Origin: Lutibacter sp. B2
GTDB lineage: Bacteria > Bacillota > Clostridia > Peptostreptococcales > Thermotaleaceae
Assembly: GCA_015686845.1 (NCBI GenBank)
Contig: JADPRS010000027.1
Location: 1 to 46,199 of the forward strand
Length of the DNA: 46,199 nucleotides
Direction: 5' to 3'
A program made the position numbers and the translations under genes. Under the pieces are notes generated by a model that worked only from the letters and a program-made list of their open reading frames with translations, ran no database searches and was not told the DNA's origin. Of this stretch, positions 35,111 through 43,234 are shown in pieces; the stretch's first letter is position 1, and each line of letters opens with the position of its first letter.

Positions 35111-36412
35111 TTAAAATTTATCATTAAATCTTTTTTCCCATTCTTTCACAAGTTCTTCCCTAAAATTCGGATGTGCTATATGAATCAATTGTCTCGCTCT
35201 TTCCTTTAAAGATTTTCCTCTAAGAGAAGCAACACCGTATTCTGTAACTACATAATGAACATCATTACGAGAAGTAGTCACTGCAGAACCTTCATCTAAC
35301 ATAGGTACAATACGAGAAATTTGTCCTCTTGAAGCAGTAGATGGCATAGCTATAATAGCTTTTCCACCCTTGGACATACTTGCACCACGTACATAATCCA
35401 CTTGTCCTCCTACCCCACTGAATTGCTTTAAACCAATACTTTCAGATGCAACCTGACCCATAAAATCTACCTGAATACAAGAATTTATTGAAACCATATT
35501 GTCATTTTGCATAATTACACATGGATCATTTACATAATCTACTGGATACATTTCAACAGAAGGATTATTGTCAACAAAATCATATAATCTTTTTGTACCC
35601 ATAAGGAAAGTAACTACCATTTTTCCTTTATGTATACTTTTCTTACTATTATTAATTACACCTGCCTCTACCAGTTCAACGACTCCATCTGAAAACATTT
35701 CTGAATGTATTCCTAAATCCTTTTTATCTTTCAAGAAAAGTAATACGGCATCAGGAATTGCGCCTATTCCTAATTGCAATGTTGCGCCATCTTCAATCAA
35801 AGAAGCACAATTTTCTCCAATCGCTTTTTCAACTTCACCAATCCTTGGTGGTTGAAGCTCAATCACTGGATGTGATGTTTCAACTATACAATCTATTTCA
35901 GAAACGTGAATAAACGAATCTCCTAGGGTTCTTGGCATTTGGTCATTGATTTCAGCAATTACTAACTCAGCACATTCAGCTGCAGGTTTCGTATAATCAT
36001 TTGATACGCCAAAACTACAATATCCATGTTCATCTGGTTTGCTTATTTGTATTAATGCTACATCAACAGGCAAATATCCTTCTTTAAATAATCTTGGTAT
36101 TTCAGAAAAATAGCAAGGGGTAAAATCTGCTCTTCCTTCTGCTACAGCTTTTCTCGTAGTCCCTCCTACAAATATTGAATTATGTCTAAAATGAGGAGCC
36201 ATATCAGGACTTGCATATTCGCTCTTTCCCATGGCAACCATATGAACAATCTCTACATTTTCATATTGTTCTTTATTTTTCACCATTGCTTCTGTTAATT
36301 CTTGAGGTTCACCAACTGCATGACCTACAACAACACGATCTCCTGATTTTATCTTTTTTACAGCCTCATCTACATTCATTTGTTTCTGTTTATAGATTTC
36401 ATGCCAACTCAT
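35111..36412 (-). CDS. abfT: 4-hydroxybutyrate CoA-transferase
   Basis: 433 aa. Family I-type acyl-CoA:acetate transferase. The glutamate that forms the CoA thioester is in GIHSEMFSDG at residue 238, the same position as in the C. aminobutyricum enzyme. GGTTRKAVAEGRADFTPCYF, GIGAIPDAVL and SGVGGQVDYVRGA are further family blocks. It activates 4-hydroxybutyrate with acetyl- or butyryl-CoA for the dehydratase at 38981. ATG 36412 is chosen (AAGGAAGG about 9 bases upstream; an earlier ATG at 36421 has no room). It overlaps the gene before it by 14 bases. Confidence 0.92.
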   Translation of the reverse strand: MSWHEIYKQKQMNVDEAVKKIKSGDRVVVGHAVGEPQELTEAMVKNKEQYENVEIVHMVAMGKSEYASPDMAPHFRHNSIFVGGTTRKAVAEGRADFTPCYFSEIPRLFKEGYLPVDVALIQISKPDEHGYCSFGVSNDYTKPAAECAELVIAEINDQMPRTLGDSFIHVSEIDCIVETSHPVIELQPPRIGEVEKAIGENCASLIEDGATLQLGIGAIPDAVLLFLKDKKDLGIHSEMFSDGVVELVEAGVINNSKKSIHKGKMVVTFLMGTKRLYDFVDNNPSVEMYPVDYVNDPCVIMQNDNMVSINSCIQVDFMGQVASESIGLKQFSGVGGQVDYVRGASMSKGGKAIIAMPSTASRGQISRIVPMLDEGSAVTTSRNDVHYVVTEYGVASLRGKSLKERARQLIHIAHPNFREELVKEWEKRFNDKF

Positions 36413-36698
36413 CAATATCATCCTTCCTTTTATATTCTATTTTTTTAATCCAAACAATCACTTTGTCGTAATTTTCTATGGCTTTTACTAAAAATGGATC
36501 GTATTTGGTTTTTATCCCACTATAATCCGCACAACAATTTCCACATCCACCTATAATTAAAAGGGCATCGTATTCTGTACCTTGATTTGCCAATTGAAAA
36601 TCATATACATATCCAACGGTCTTCTTTATATCTTCAACAAATTTTTTTCTATCATATCGAGGATTGCATCCTCCACAATATTTAATTCCTATTTTCAA
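36399..36698 (-). CDS. Small cysteine-rich protein (CGGCNPRYDR)
   Basis: 99 aa. KIGIKYCGGCNPRYDRKKF opens it with a CxxC, and LIIGGCGNCCADYS near residue 50 gives three more cysteines. It looks like a small redox or metal-binding protein, perhaps with a thioredoxin-like beta-alpha-beta start. I know it only as an uncharacterised protein of anaerobes. It overlaps abfT by 14 bases and sits 11 bases after the NifU-like gene, so it belongs to the same transcript and could serve the dehydratase Fe-S cluster or its redox state. Confidence 0.72.
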   Translation of the reverse strand: MKIGIKYCGGCNPRYDRKKFVEDIKKTVGYVYDFQLANQGTEYDALLIIGGCGNCCADYSGIKTKYDPFLVKAIENYDKVIVWIKKIEYKRKDDIDELA

Positions 36699-36709
36699 AA
36701 CAACGCTCC

Positions 36710-36988
36710 TTACCTAGAATGATTTAGCATTTTCTTTGCCATATCTAATAAATCTTTGCTCACTTCATGTACCAATTCTACTTTTTTAATTTGTGGAATT
36801 TCTTTTTGTATTTCTGCTTGAACAATTTCTTCAATGGTAAATTTCGCAGAAGGACATCCACTGCACGCGCCAAGTAGTTTCACGTCTACAACGTCATTTT
36901 CTATTTTTATCAGTTCAATATCACCATAATGATTTAATAATTTAGGTCTTACTTTTTCTTTAATAACTTGGTTCACTTGATCAAACAT
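36710..36988 (-). CDS. NifU-like C-terminal-domain protein
   Basis: 92 aa. The single NifU C-terminal domain is seen: VIKEKVRPKLLNHYGDIELI, then VDVKLLGACSGCPSAKFTIEE with the CxxC that carries a Fe-S cluster. Such proteins pass Fe-S clusters to target enzymes. In this operon the likely client is the [4Fe-4S] dehydratase AbfD, but this is inference. ATG 36988 is chosen (GGAGTG 5 bases upstream) over ATG 37006. Confidence 0.85.
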   Translation of the reverse strand: MFDQVNQVIKEKVRPKLLNHYGDIELIKIENDVVDVKLLGACSGCPSAKFTIEEIVQAEIQKEIPQIKKVELVHEVSKDLLDMAKKMLNHSR

Positions 36989-37087
36989 AGAATCACTCCA
37001 TTCCAAGATAGATTAATTTTGTCTATTTTATTTATTTTCTTTCTATGATTTTCTCTGTTAAGTTCTCTACTATATTTAATCTCATTA

Positions 37088-37408
37088 TTACATATGGATA
37101 AGTACTCCTCTAACATCTATCTTCCTTACAAAAAGTATCTTTTCTAAATAAATGATTATACCAGTCTCATCTTCAGGCTCTATTTTAGGTGATAAATATA
37201 TATCTATCTCATCAACTTTTAATTGGAGATAGTTCTTCATACATTTCTTATTGCCAAATCCCATTCTCACGGAAGGAATATAGTACCTTTTGCTCACGCC
37301 ACACCCTCATCCACCACTTGTTTCTTGAAAAATCATATCTATAATTATGGAACGGGCTTTTTTCTTTTTTATATACTCTTTAACATCCATAGTAATATTG
37401 ATCTTCAA
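37088..37408 (-). CDS. Probable selenoprotein, TGA-interrupted (CC/Se-motif or HesB-like)
   Basis: One frame of 107 codons runs from TTG 37408 (AGGAG 7 bases upstream) to the stop at 37088, broken only by TGA at 37307-37309 (codon 34). Reading it as selenocysteine gives KINITMDVKEYIKKKK at the start and SGG-U-GCGVSKRYYIP at the TGA. The N-terminus resembles HesB/IscA-like proteins, and a CC/Se-motif family of (seleno)proteins in anaerobes has the same shape. Taken alone, the second part would begin at a GTG without good spacing and lose its N-terminus. It lies in the 4-hydroxybutyrate operon, before the NifU-like gene. I could not identify a convincing SECIS hairpin by eye. Confidence 0.68.
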
Positions 37409-37470
37409 CAAGAATCTCCTCTCATACTTTAGATTCTAACTGACTCGTTTTACTTCATTATTTACAAAGA

Positions 37471-37499
37471 TGCAGATAGTCTTTAATTGACTACCTGCA
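37471..37499 (-). terminator. Stem-loop after the permease gene
   Basis: TGCAGGTAGTC pairs with GACTATCTGCA (one G-T pair) on the minus strand; the T-tail (TCTTTG) is weak, so readthrough to the downstream genes is likely. Confidence 0.55.
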
Positions 37500-37528
37500 C
37501 TATTTAACTAAAATTTCTAAATTTAGTA

Positions 37529-38905
37529 TTAAGCAACTTCTTCTTCTTTTTCTTCTTCACCAAAAATATTCACATCATATTCAGGCTTATTTCCTAATTG
37601 AATCAATAAACAAAGAACAATTCCTGTTGCAAGTCCCCATACAGCACCCCTTGTTGCAAGTACTGCTCCCATTATTCCTGCTATTCCTAAATCATTAAAA
37701 GTACGAGCTTTCATAACTCCTACACGTACAGATACATACCCTTGAATTAACATAGTAGAAGCAAGAGCAATTCCTAATATAGGTTTACATAGTGTTACAA
37801 TCGGTAGAATTAAATACCCTGTAAAAGTTCCAAATCTAAAAGAACCTGCTCCACCATGCATAGAATCCATTGCTTTACGTCCATGCTTATATCTTTCACA
37901 TATAACAACCTGCATTGCTGCCCACAAAGGACCACACATCGTTAAATCTGGACCAATGATTGACATAATAAAATTTCTTAATCCAAATACCAAATGTGAT
38001 CTATTTGGATTGTAATCTACAAATTCATCTTCACGAACTTTAGCAGCATCCTCTATTAAGGCTTGTGCTTGTATCATATCACCAAACAAAACAATATATG
38101 CAGATATTACCATAGGTAAACTTTTAACAAACATGCTTATTGGCGGAAATCCCACCCCTAAAATAGTCCAATCATGGAATAATGTTCCGAATGCAGGTTT
38201 TGTAATCCCCCATTCAATATTTGGCCATGGAACCTCACCAACTAAAGGTGCTACCACAATGGCCAATGCAACAACTGGTAAAATACCCAAATTTGCAATT
38301 ACTTTTAGTACAGAGTTATTAGCTCTGATACTTTTAAAATGATTAGAAAATAATAGATAAAAACCTAAACCAACACAAATGATAATAGATAATGGAAAAC
38401 TATCAAATCTAGCACCTTTTTTAAATATAACCATAACTGCTGCAAAACCAGCACCTAAAATTATTCCTGATTGCATAGCATTTGGCACAACAGTTACAAT
38501 TTTTTTACCCAAACCTGTAACTCCTAAAACAATCGCTAAAATTCCTAGTGACATTTCAAATGCAATTAACGCCTGCATTCTTTCAGGTCCCATCTCAAAC
38601 TGGGTAACATGGATCATCAATAACGGAATTGCTGGAGTTACCCACCCAGGTACTACAGGATCTCCTAAAAATACATGTGCACAATAAAACAATCCATTTA
38701 ACACAACGACTGCCATCGCCACCTCAAATGGCATCCCTAAATATTCTTGAAGCATTGGAATAGCCCCTAAACAAACTGCACACATTAATAAACCTTGAAA
38801 ATAGTCCGCCCACTCAAAACGATAATGAATAAAAGGAATCCTGATTTTAAATGGCCCTGCTGGGATATACGGTTGTTCTTTACCATATTCTCTTTTTAAT
38901 GCCAT
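37529..38905 (-). CDS. NCS2/SLC23-like membrane transporter
   Basis: 458 aa with about 12-14 hydrophobic segments. GLLMCAVCLGAIPMLQEYLGMPFEVAMAVV and the later FPPISMFVKSLPMVISAYIVLFGDMIQAQAL segment recall nucleobase-ascorbate (NCS2/SLC23) transporters, but the NxGxxxxT-type signature is not seen. It lies between abfD and the rest of the operon, so uptake of 4-hydroxybutyrate, GABA or another carboxylate is likely. ATG after GGGAGG; the C-terminus is a run of glutamates. Confidence 0.72.
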   Translation of the reverse strand: MALKREYGKEQPYIPAGPFKIRIPFIHYRFEWADYFQGLLMCAVCLGAIPMLQEYLGMPFEVAMAVVVLNGLFYCAHVFLGDPVVPGWVTPAIPLLMIHVTQFEMGPERMQALIAFEMSLGILAIVLGVTGLGKKIVTVVPNAMQSGIILGAGFAAVMVIFKKGARFDSFPLSIIICVGLGFYLLFSNHFKSIRANNSVLKVIANLGILPVVALAIVVAPLVGEVPWPNIEWGITKPAFGTLFHDWTILGVGFPPISMFVKSLPMVISAYIVLFGDMIQAQALIEDAAKVREDEFVDYNPNRSHLVFGLRNFIMSIIGPDLTMCGPLWAAMQVVICERYKHGRKAMDSMHGGAGSFRFGTFTGYLILPIVTLCKPILGIALASTMLIQGYVSVRVGVMKARTFNDLGIAGIMGAVLATRGAVWGLATGIVLCLLIQLGNKPEYDVNIFGEEEKEEEVA

Positions 38906-38935
38906 ACACTATTTCCTCCCTTGTTAATTTTATAT

Positions 38936-38967
38936 TTCCAAAGAGATAGGTAACTATCTCTTTGGAA
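38936..38967 (-). other. 14-bp perfect hairpin between abfD and permease
   Basis: TTCCAAAGAGATAG and its complement with a 4-base loop, between abfD (stop 38981) and the permease (start 38905). No T-tract follows, so it probably protects or processes the mRNA, or lowers downstream expression. Confidence 0.7.
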
Positions 38968-38980
38968 TAAAATACTACAT

Positions 38981-40471
38981 CTATTTTACTGCTGCCGCTT
39001 CTCTCTTAGAGATTGATTCTTCATCTATCCTTGCAATCCTTTTAGCTAATTCTTTTTTATGTGCTAAATTTCCTTGTCTTGCAATCATAATTCTTTGTGC
39101 TTGTGGAGATCCTGCTCCATGCATTGATTCTGTTCTATATCCTACTGCAGCTGTTCCTAATGTCATATTTTCAATTAATCTTAACACTCTCATACGATGC
39201 TCAGTTGGTACTACATTTACACCTTTAAAATATTTTTCACAGATTGGTCCGATTTTTGGATGTTTGAAATCTTTTTCTGAAGGCATTGTTACCATTAATC
39301 CTCCTGCAATATCCTCCGCCAATCTTGTAATTTCATATGGGAATCTTGTTACATTTTGTTTACAAATATTTGCTAATAATAAATCTATTTGATAGTTACC
39401 AGCTTCTGTTTTATGTCCTTCTGCTGAACAGGCAATTCCACAGCAATAAAGAGTTTCATTCAAGTGGGTCATTTCAATTAATTTATCCTTAACATGGGAA
39501 GCTTTTGCCGCGCCATTATACTCTGCTGCAAGGGCTGCTGCTCCAATTAATACATCACCCACACCTACTTTACATCCACCATAGCTTTGACGATGATACC
39601 CTGCAAATCTTTCTACTAACATTCCTGCAAACTCCACTTCTCCATTTAAGAAAATTCTATCGTTTGGTATAAATACATCATCAAATACTACTAATGCTTC
39701 TTGTCCTCCAAATTCTTTATTTCCTAGATCAATATCAGCATCTTCTTCTAATTTTCTTGTATCACAGCTTTGTCTTCCATAGATCATAAATAGTCCTTCT
39801 GCATCTGTTGGAATTGCAAATGATATTGCGTATGCTTCGTCTCCTGCTCTCATTGCTATTGTTGGCATAATTAAATGTTCATGTGAGTTTATTGATCCTG
39901 TTTGATGTGCTTTTGCTCCTCTTACCACGATTCCATCTTCTCTTTCCTCTACTATATGTAAGAAAAGATCAGGATCGACTTGTTTACTTGGTGCTAATGC
40001 TCTATCTCCCTTTGGATCTGTCATAGCTCCATCTACAGTTAAGTCATTTTTTTGTACATATTCTAAGTATTTTTTAAAGTTTTCATGATAATTTGTTCCA
40101 TGTGCTTTATCCGTTTCATAAGTTGTGCTATATACTGCATTGAATGCATCCATACCGACACAGCGTTGGAAACATGTTGCAGTTTTTTGTCCTAAAAGTC
40201 TTAACATTTTTACTTTTTTTCTTAAATCATCCGTACTTTGATGAAGATGCGTAAAACGATTTACTTTTTCTCCAGTTAAATTTGAAGTAGCTGTCATTAA
40301 ATCTTCATATTGTGGATCATGTGCTAATTCATAAGTCATAGCTACTGAATTTATGGATGGTCTAATCATAGGATGATCTACTGGATTTTCAATTAACTCC
40401 CCAAATAAATAAACCTTTATATCTAACTTTCTCAAACTATCAAGATACTGTTCTTTTGTCATTAATGCCAT
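38981..40471 (-). CDS. abfD: 4-hydroxybutyryl-CoA dehydratase / vinylacetyl-CoA isomerase
   Basis: 496 aa. Close in sequence to the C. aminobutyricum enzyme by memory: LMTKEQYLDSLRKLDIKVYL, FTHLHQSTDDLRKKVKM, MTDPKGDRALAPS. The [4Fe-4S] ligands of that enzyme (Cys99, Cys103, His292, Cys299) map to C100 and C104 in CFQRC, and H293 and C300 in HRQSYGGC. FAD-binding residues lie in the acyl-CoA-dehydrogenase-like fold. It dehydrates 4-hydroxybutyryl-CoA to crotonyl-CoA. A sigma-54 promoter stands about 60 bases upstream. It is the first gene of the operon, with GGAGG before ATG. Confidence 0.96.
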   Translation of the reverse strand: MALMTKEQYLDSLRKLDIKVYLFGELIENPVDHPMIRPSINSVAMTYELAHDPQYEDLMTATSNLTGEKVNRFTHLHQSTDDLRKKVKMLRLLGQKTATCFQRCVGMDAFNAVYSTTYETDKAHGTNYHENFKKYLEYVQKNDLTVDGAMTDPKGDRALAPSKQVDPDLFLHIVEEREDGIVVRGAKAHQTGSINSHEHLIMPTIAMRAGDEAYAISFAIPTDAEGLFMIYGRQSCDTRKLEEDADIDLGNKEFGGQEALVVFDDVFIPNDRIFLNGEVEFAGMLVERFAGYHRQSYGGCKVGVGDVLIGAAALAAEYNGAAKASHVKDKLIEMTHLNETLYCCGIACSAEGHKTEAGNYQIDLLLANICKQNVTRFPYEITRLAEDIAGGLMVTMPSEKDFKHPKIGPICEKYFKGVNVVPTEHRMRVLRLIENMTLGTAAVGYRTESMHGAGSPQAQRIMIARQGNLAHKKELAKRIARIDEESISKREAAAVK

Positions 40472-40529
40472 TTTAAATCAGCCTCCTATATAATTGTATT
40501 AATTTTTTTTATTACTTGCCTTACTATAA

Positions 40530-40546
40530 AGCAAAATACATGCCAA
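40530..40546 (-). promoter_or_regulatory. Sigma-54 (-24/-12) promoter of abfD operon
   Basis: TTGGCATGTATTTTGCT on the minus strand; GG and GC are separated by exactly 10 bases, as sigma-54 needs. It is 59 bases before the abfD ATG. Confidence 0.85.
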
Positions 40547-40663
40547 AATTTTAACAATACAAATAATTGTTATTTAAATTCGAATTTATTATTTTTTTCT
40601 GCATTTTCCAACTACTCCATGTGTTTAATTTATTTCTTTGCTATATTTTTCTATCGTTTAAAG

Positions 40664-40721
40664 TAACAAAAAAACAAGAAAAACGTTGCAAAAACGCAAC
40701 ACGCTTCTTGTTTTTTTGTTA
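40664..40721 (-). terminator. Stem-loop after activator gene, with enhancer-like motif in its loop
   Basis: A 17-bp perfect stem (TAACAAAAAAACAAGAA and its complement) with long A/T runs encloses 24 bases, which themselves hold the palindrome GTTGCAAAAACGCAAC (40685-40700). It can end the activator transcript; the enclosed motif may bind the activator. Confidence 0.7.
40685..40700. promoter_or_regulatory. Candidate activator-binding site 1
   Basis: GTTGCAAAAACGCAAC, inverted repeat GTTGC/GCAAC. About 140 bases upstream of the sigma-54 -24 element. Confidence 0.6.
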
Positions 40722-40793
40722 TTTCATAAGACTGTTTCCTGCGTTTTTGATGAATTCTGATAATTTTTAATATTTTTTGTATTTTTGCAACAA

Positions 40794-40809
40794 ATTGCGT
40801 TTTTGCAAC
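40794..40809. promoter_or_regulatory. Candidate activator-binding site 2
   Basis: ATTGCGTTTTTGCAAC, 15 of 16 bases the same as site 1 in reverse orientation. Further TTGCAA/TTGCG half sites sit just left (40785-40799), and a partial copy lies at 40739. Confidence 0.6.
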
Positions 40810-40817
40810 GCATATAG

Positions 40818-42906
40818 TTAGAATAATTCACTTTTTATATATTTTTTTCTTTTTCTAACAAAGGTAGACGCATCTATGCCCAAAGCCCTTGAAGCATCTC
40901 TAACATTGTTATATTTTTCAAAAGCTTGTTTTATTAACTCTATTTCTATTTTTGCAACCGCATCTTTCAATGGAATTATATTATTAGGATCTAAAATATT
41001 AAAATTCTTATTTTCACAAATACCAAGAGGTAAATCCCCGACCTCTATCTCAGATTGATTACTCATAACAAATACACGCTCAACTATATTTTTTAACTCT
41101 CTAACATTTCCTGGCCAATCATACTCATGCAATTGATTCAATGTATCGTTATCAAAAAATTTATTCCAATTATATTTTTTATTTAACTGAGATAAAAAAC
41201 ATTCAATTAAAGGAAAAATGTCTTTTTTCCTTTGACGAAGGGGGGGGTATTGTAAGTGGAATAACATTTAATCTATAATATAGATCCTCACGAAAAGTAT
41301 TCGCAGCAACCATTTCTTTTAAATCTTTATTGGTTGCCGCTAATACTCTTATATCTATTTTTATAAGTTTAACACCTCCAACTCGAGTAAATTCTTGTTC
41401 TTGTAACACTCTTAAAAGTTTAACTTGCATTTTTAATGGCAATTCTCCAATCTCATCTAAAAAAACAGTCCCTCCATTTGCAATTTCAAAAAAACCTCTT
41501 TTACCTTCTGTAGCAGCACCTGTAAACGCACCTTTTTCGTAGCCAAAGAACTCAGATTCTATTAAATTTTCTGGTATAGCTCCACAATTTACTTTTATAA
41601 ATTGATTGTCTTTTCTATTACTATTTCTGTGGATATATTTTGCTACTTCTTCTTTCCCTACACCTGTCTCCCCTAATATCAAAACCGTAGCATCTACCTT
41701 TGCTACTCTATTTGCTATTCTCATAATTTCAAGCATTTTATCATCTGTAGCAATTACATCAACATCACTTAAAAGTTGCAGGCGCATCTCTTTAATCTCT
41801 GAGTAATATTTTTCAGCTAGCTCTTTATTTTTTTGAACTTGCTTATTTAATTTTGCTAGGTCCGTAACATCTCTTACATTTGTCACCACTAAACCGATAT
41901 CTCCTTTTTCATCAAATATTGGTGTAGCTGTAACCAACGCTTTTTTATTCGTTTTAAATTCCTGACACAAAGTGGTCGTTCGTCTAGATTTTAAAACTTC
42001 GATAGTGACAGATTTTGAGACATATTGTTTTTCCACTAATTCAGCCATGTTTTTGCCAAGCATTTCCTCTCTTTTTACCCCTGTTATTCTTTCATAGGCT
42101 TTATTGATTATTAATGTATTTGCATGCCCATCTGTTATATATATACCATCATAAGATGACTCTATTATGGCGTCTAGTTTTTTTGTTAATTTCTGAACTG
42201 TACTTAATTCATCTATAACAGATTGAAGCTCAGATTGATCTTTAAATACGACTACCGCTCCCACAGCAACATTATTAGCATATAATAATATCCTATCGCA
42301 AATTAATGTCTTATCATTAAATAAAATTTTTTCTACATGGATGTTTTCTCCTTTTTCAATAACCTCAACAAGAGAAGCTTGAGGAAAAACATCATTAATA
42401 TTTTTTTCAATAAGTGTTTTACATTTTATATCTAAAATTCTAATACTCGCTTTATTATACCTAGTAATACACCCGCTTAAATTTGTTACAATAAATCCAT
42501 GATTTGTACAATTTAAAATTTCTTTTAATTCTTCCTTTTCTTCTTTTTGAATTTTACCTAATGCCTTTAGTAAATCCGTATACGTAAGCATTCCTAATAA
42601 TTGGTTTTCATGATCCACAACCATAAGTGCTTGTTTTTCGTCTGAAAATTCAGTCACCATGTCATCTTGAGATACAGTTTTAAAGTTAATATTCATAATC
42701 TCATCTATATGCGTTAAAAAAGATCTATCATTTACAAACAAATCTAGTACATTATCTTTTTCTATCACGCCAATGATTATTCCTTGATTATCAATTATTG
42801 GAATAATTTCTACCTTATCCTTCAAGAAATAATATATTGCATCCTTCAGTACATGATATGGTCTTAAAACTAACATTTCCCTTTTCATAACGTCCTTAAT
42901 TTTCAT
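40818..42906 (-). pseudogene. Sigma-54-dependent transcriptional activator, frameshifted
   Basis: ATG 42906 behind GGGGGG. Domains: two CBS (residues 1-118), PAS (about 125-230), PAS (about 245-350), AAA+ sigma-54 activation domain with Walker A GETGVGKE (412-419), GAFTGA (459-464) and Walker B VFLDEIGE (481-488), and a Fis-type HTH at the end (RDASRALGIDASTFVRKRKK). The frame breaks at eight C (41240-41247): as read it gives LTIPPPSSKEK, with one C fewer it gives the conserved IPPLRQRKKDI, and translation then runs to the HTH stop at 40818. Whole length would be 695 aa. It lies directly upstream of the sigma-54 abfD promoter and is very probably its activator. Sequencing error or real slippage are both possible. 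Confidence 0.85.
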
Positions 42907-42949
42907 ATTATTCCCCCCTTTATTATTTATAATATCATAATTTAAAAAC

Positions 42950-42977
42950 AAAAAAAATCCTAGTAAATACTAGGATT
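42950..42977 (-). terminator. Terminator of the tRNA pair
   Basis: AATCCTAG / CTAGGATT stem followed by eight T then GTTTTT on the minus strand, 20 bases past tRNA-Cys. Confidence 0.9.
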
Positions 42978-42997
42978 TTCTTATCAAACAATTTAAT

Positions 42998-43071
<74 letters not shown>

Positions 43072-43076
43072 GAAAT

Positions 43077-43152
43077 TGGTGCCCAGAGGCGGAATCGAAC
43101 CACCGACACGGGGATTTTCAGTCCCCTGCTCTACCGACTGAGCTATCTGGGC
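43077..43152 (-). tRNA. tRNA-Phe (GAA)
   Basis: 76 bases with encoded ACCA. Acceptor GCCCAGA / TCTGGGC, D-arm AGCTCAGTCGGTAGAGC, anticodon loop CTGAAAA, T-arm GGTTCGATTC. Same transcript as tRNA-Cys. Confidence 0.96.
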
Positions 43153-43201
43153 CTATGGCGAACCTCACTACCAAGTCACCTTTTTCTTATCAACAAATTT
43201 A

Positions 43202-43230
43202 ATTATACATATATTTGAATATATTGTCAA
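43202..43230 (-). promoter_or_regulatory. Sigma-A promoter of the tRNA pair
   Basis: TTGACA (43230-43225), 17 bases, TATAAT (43207-43202); 50 bases before tRNA-Phe and just past the hslO stop. Confidence 0.92.
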
Positions 43231-43234
43231 GTTT

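Noticed and set aside
37088-37297. Stand-alone 69-codon gene starting at GTG
   Set aside because: It is the part after the TGA of a longer frame with a proper start at 37408; described as a selenoprotein instead.
40818-41267. Separate small Fis-type regulator
   Set aside because: It is the C-terminal part of the frameshifted activator; its first residues repeat the AAA+ domain in the other frame.
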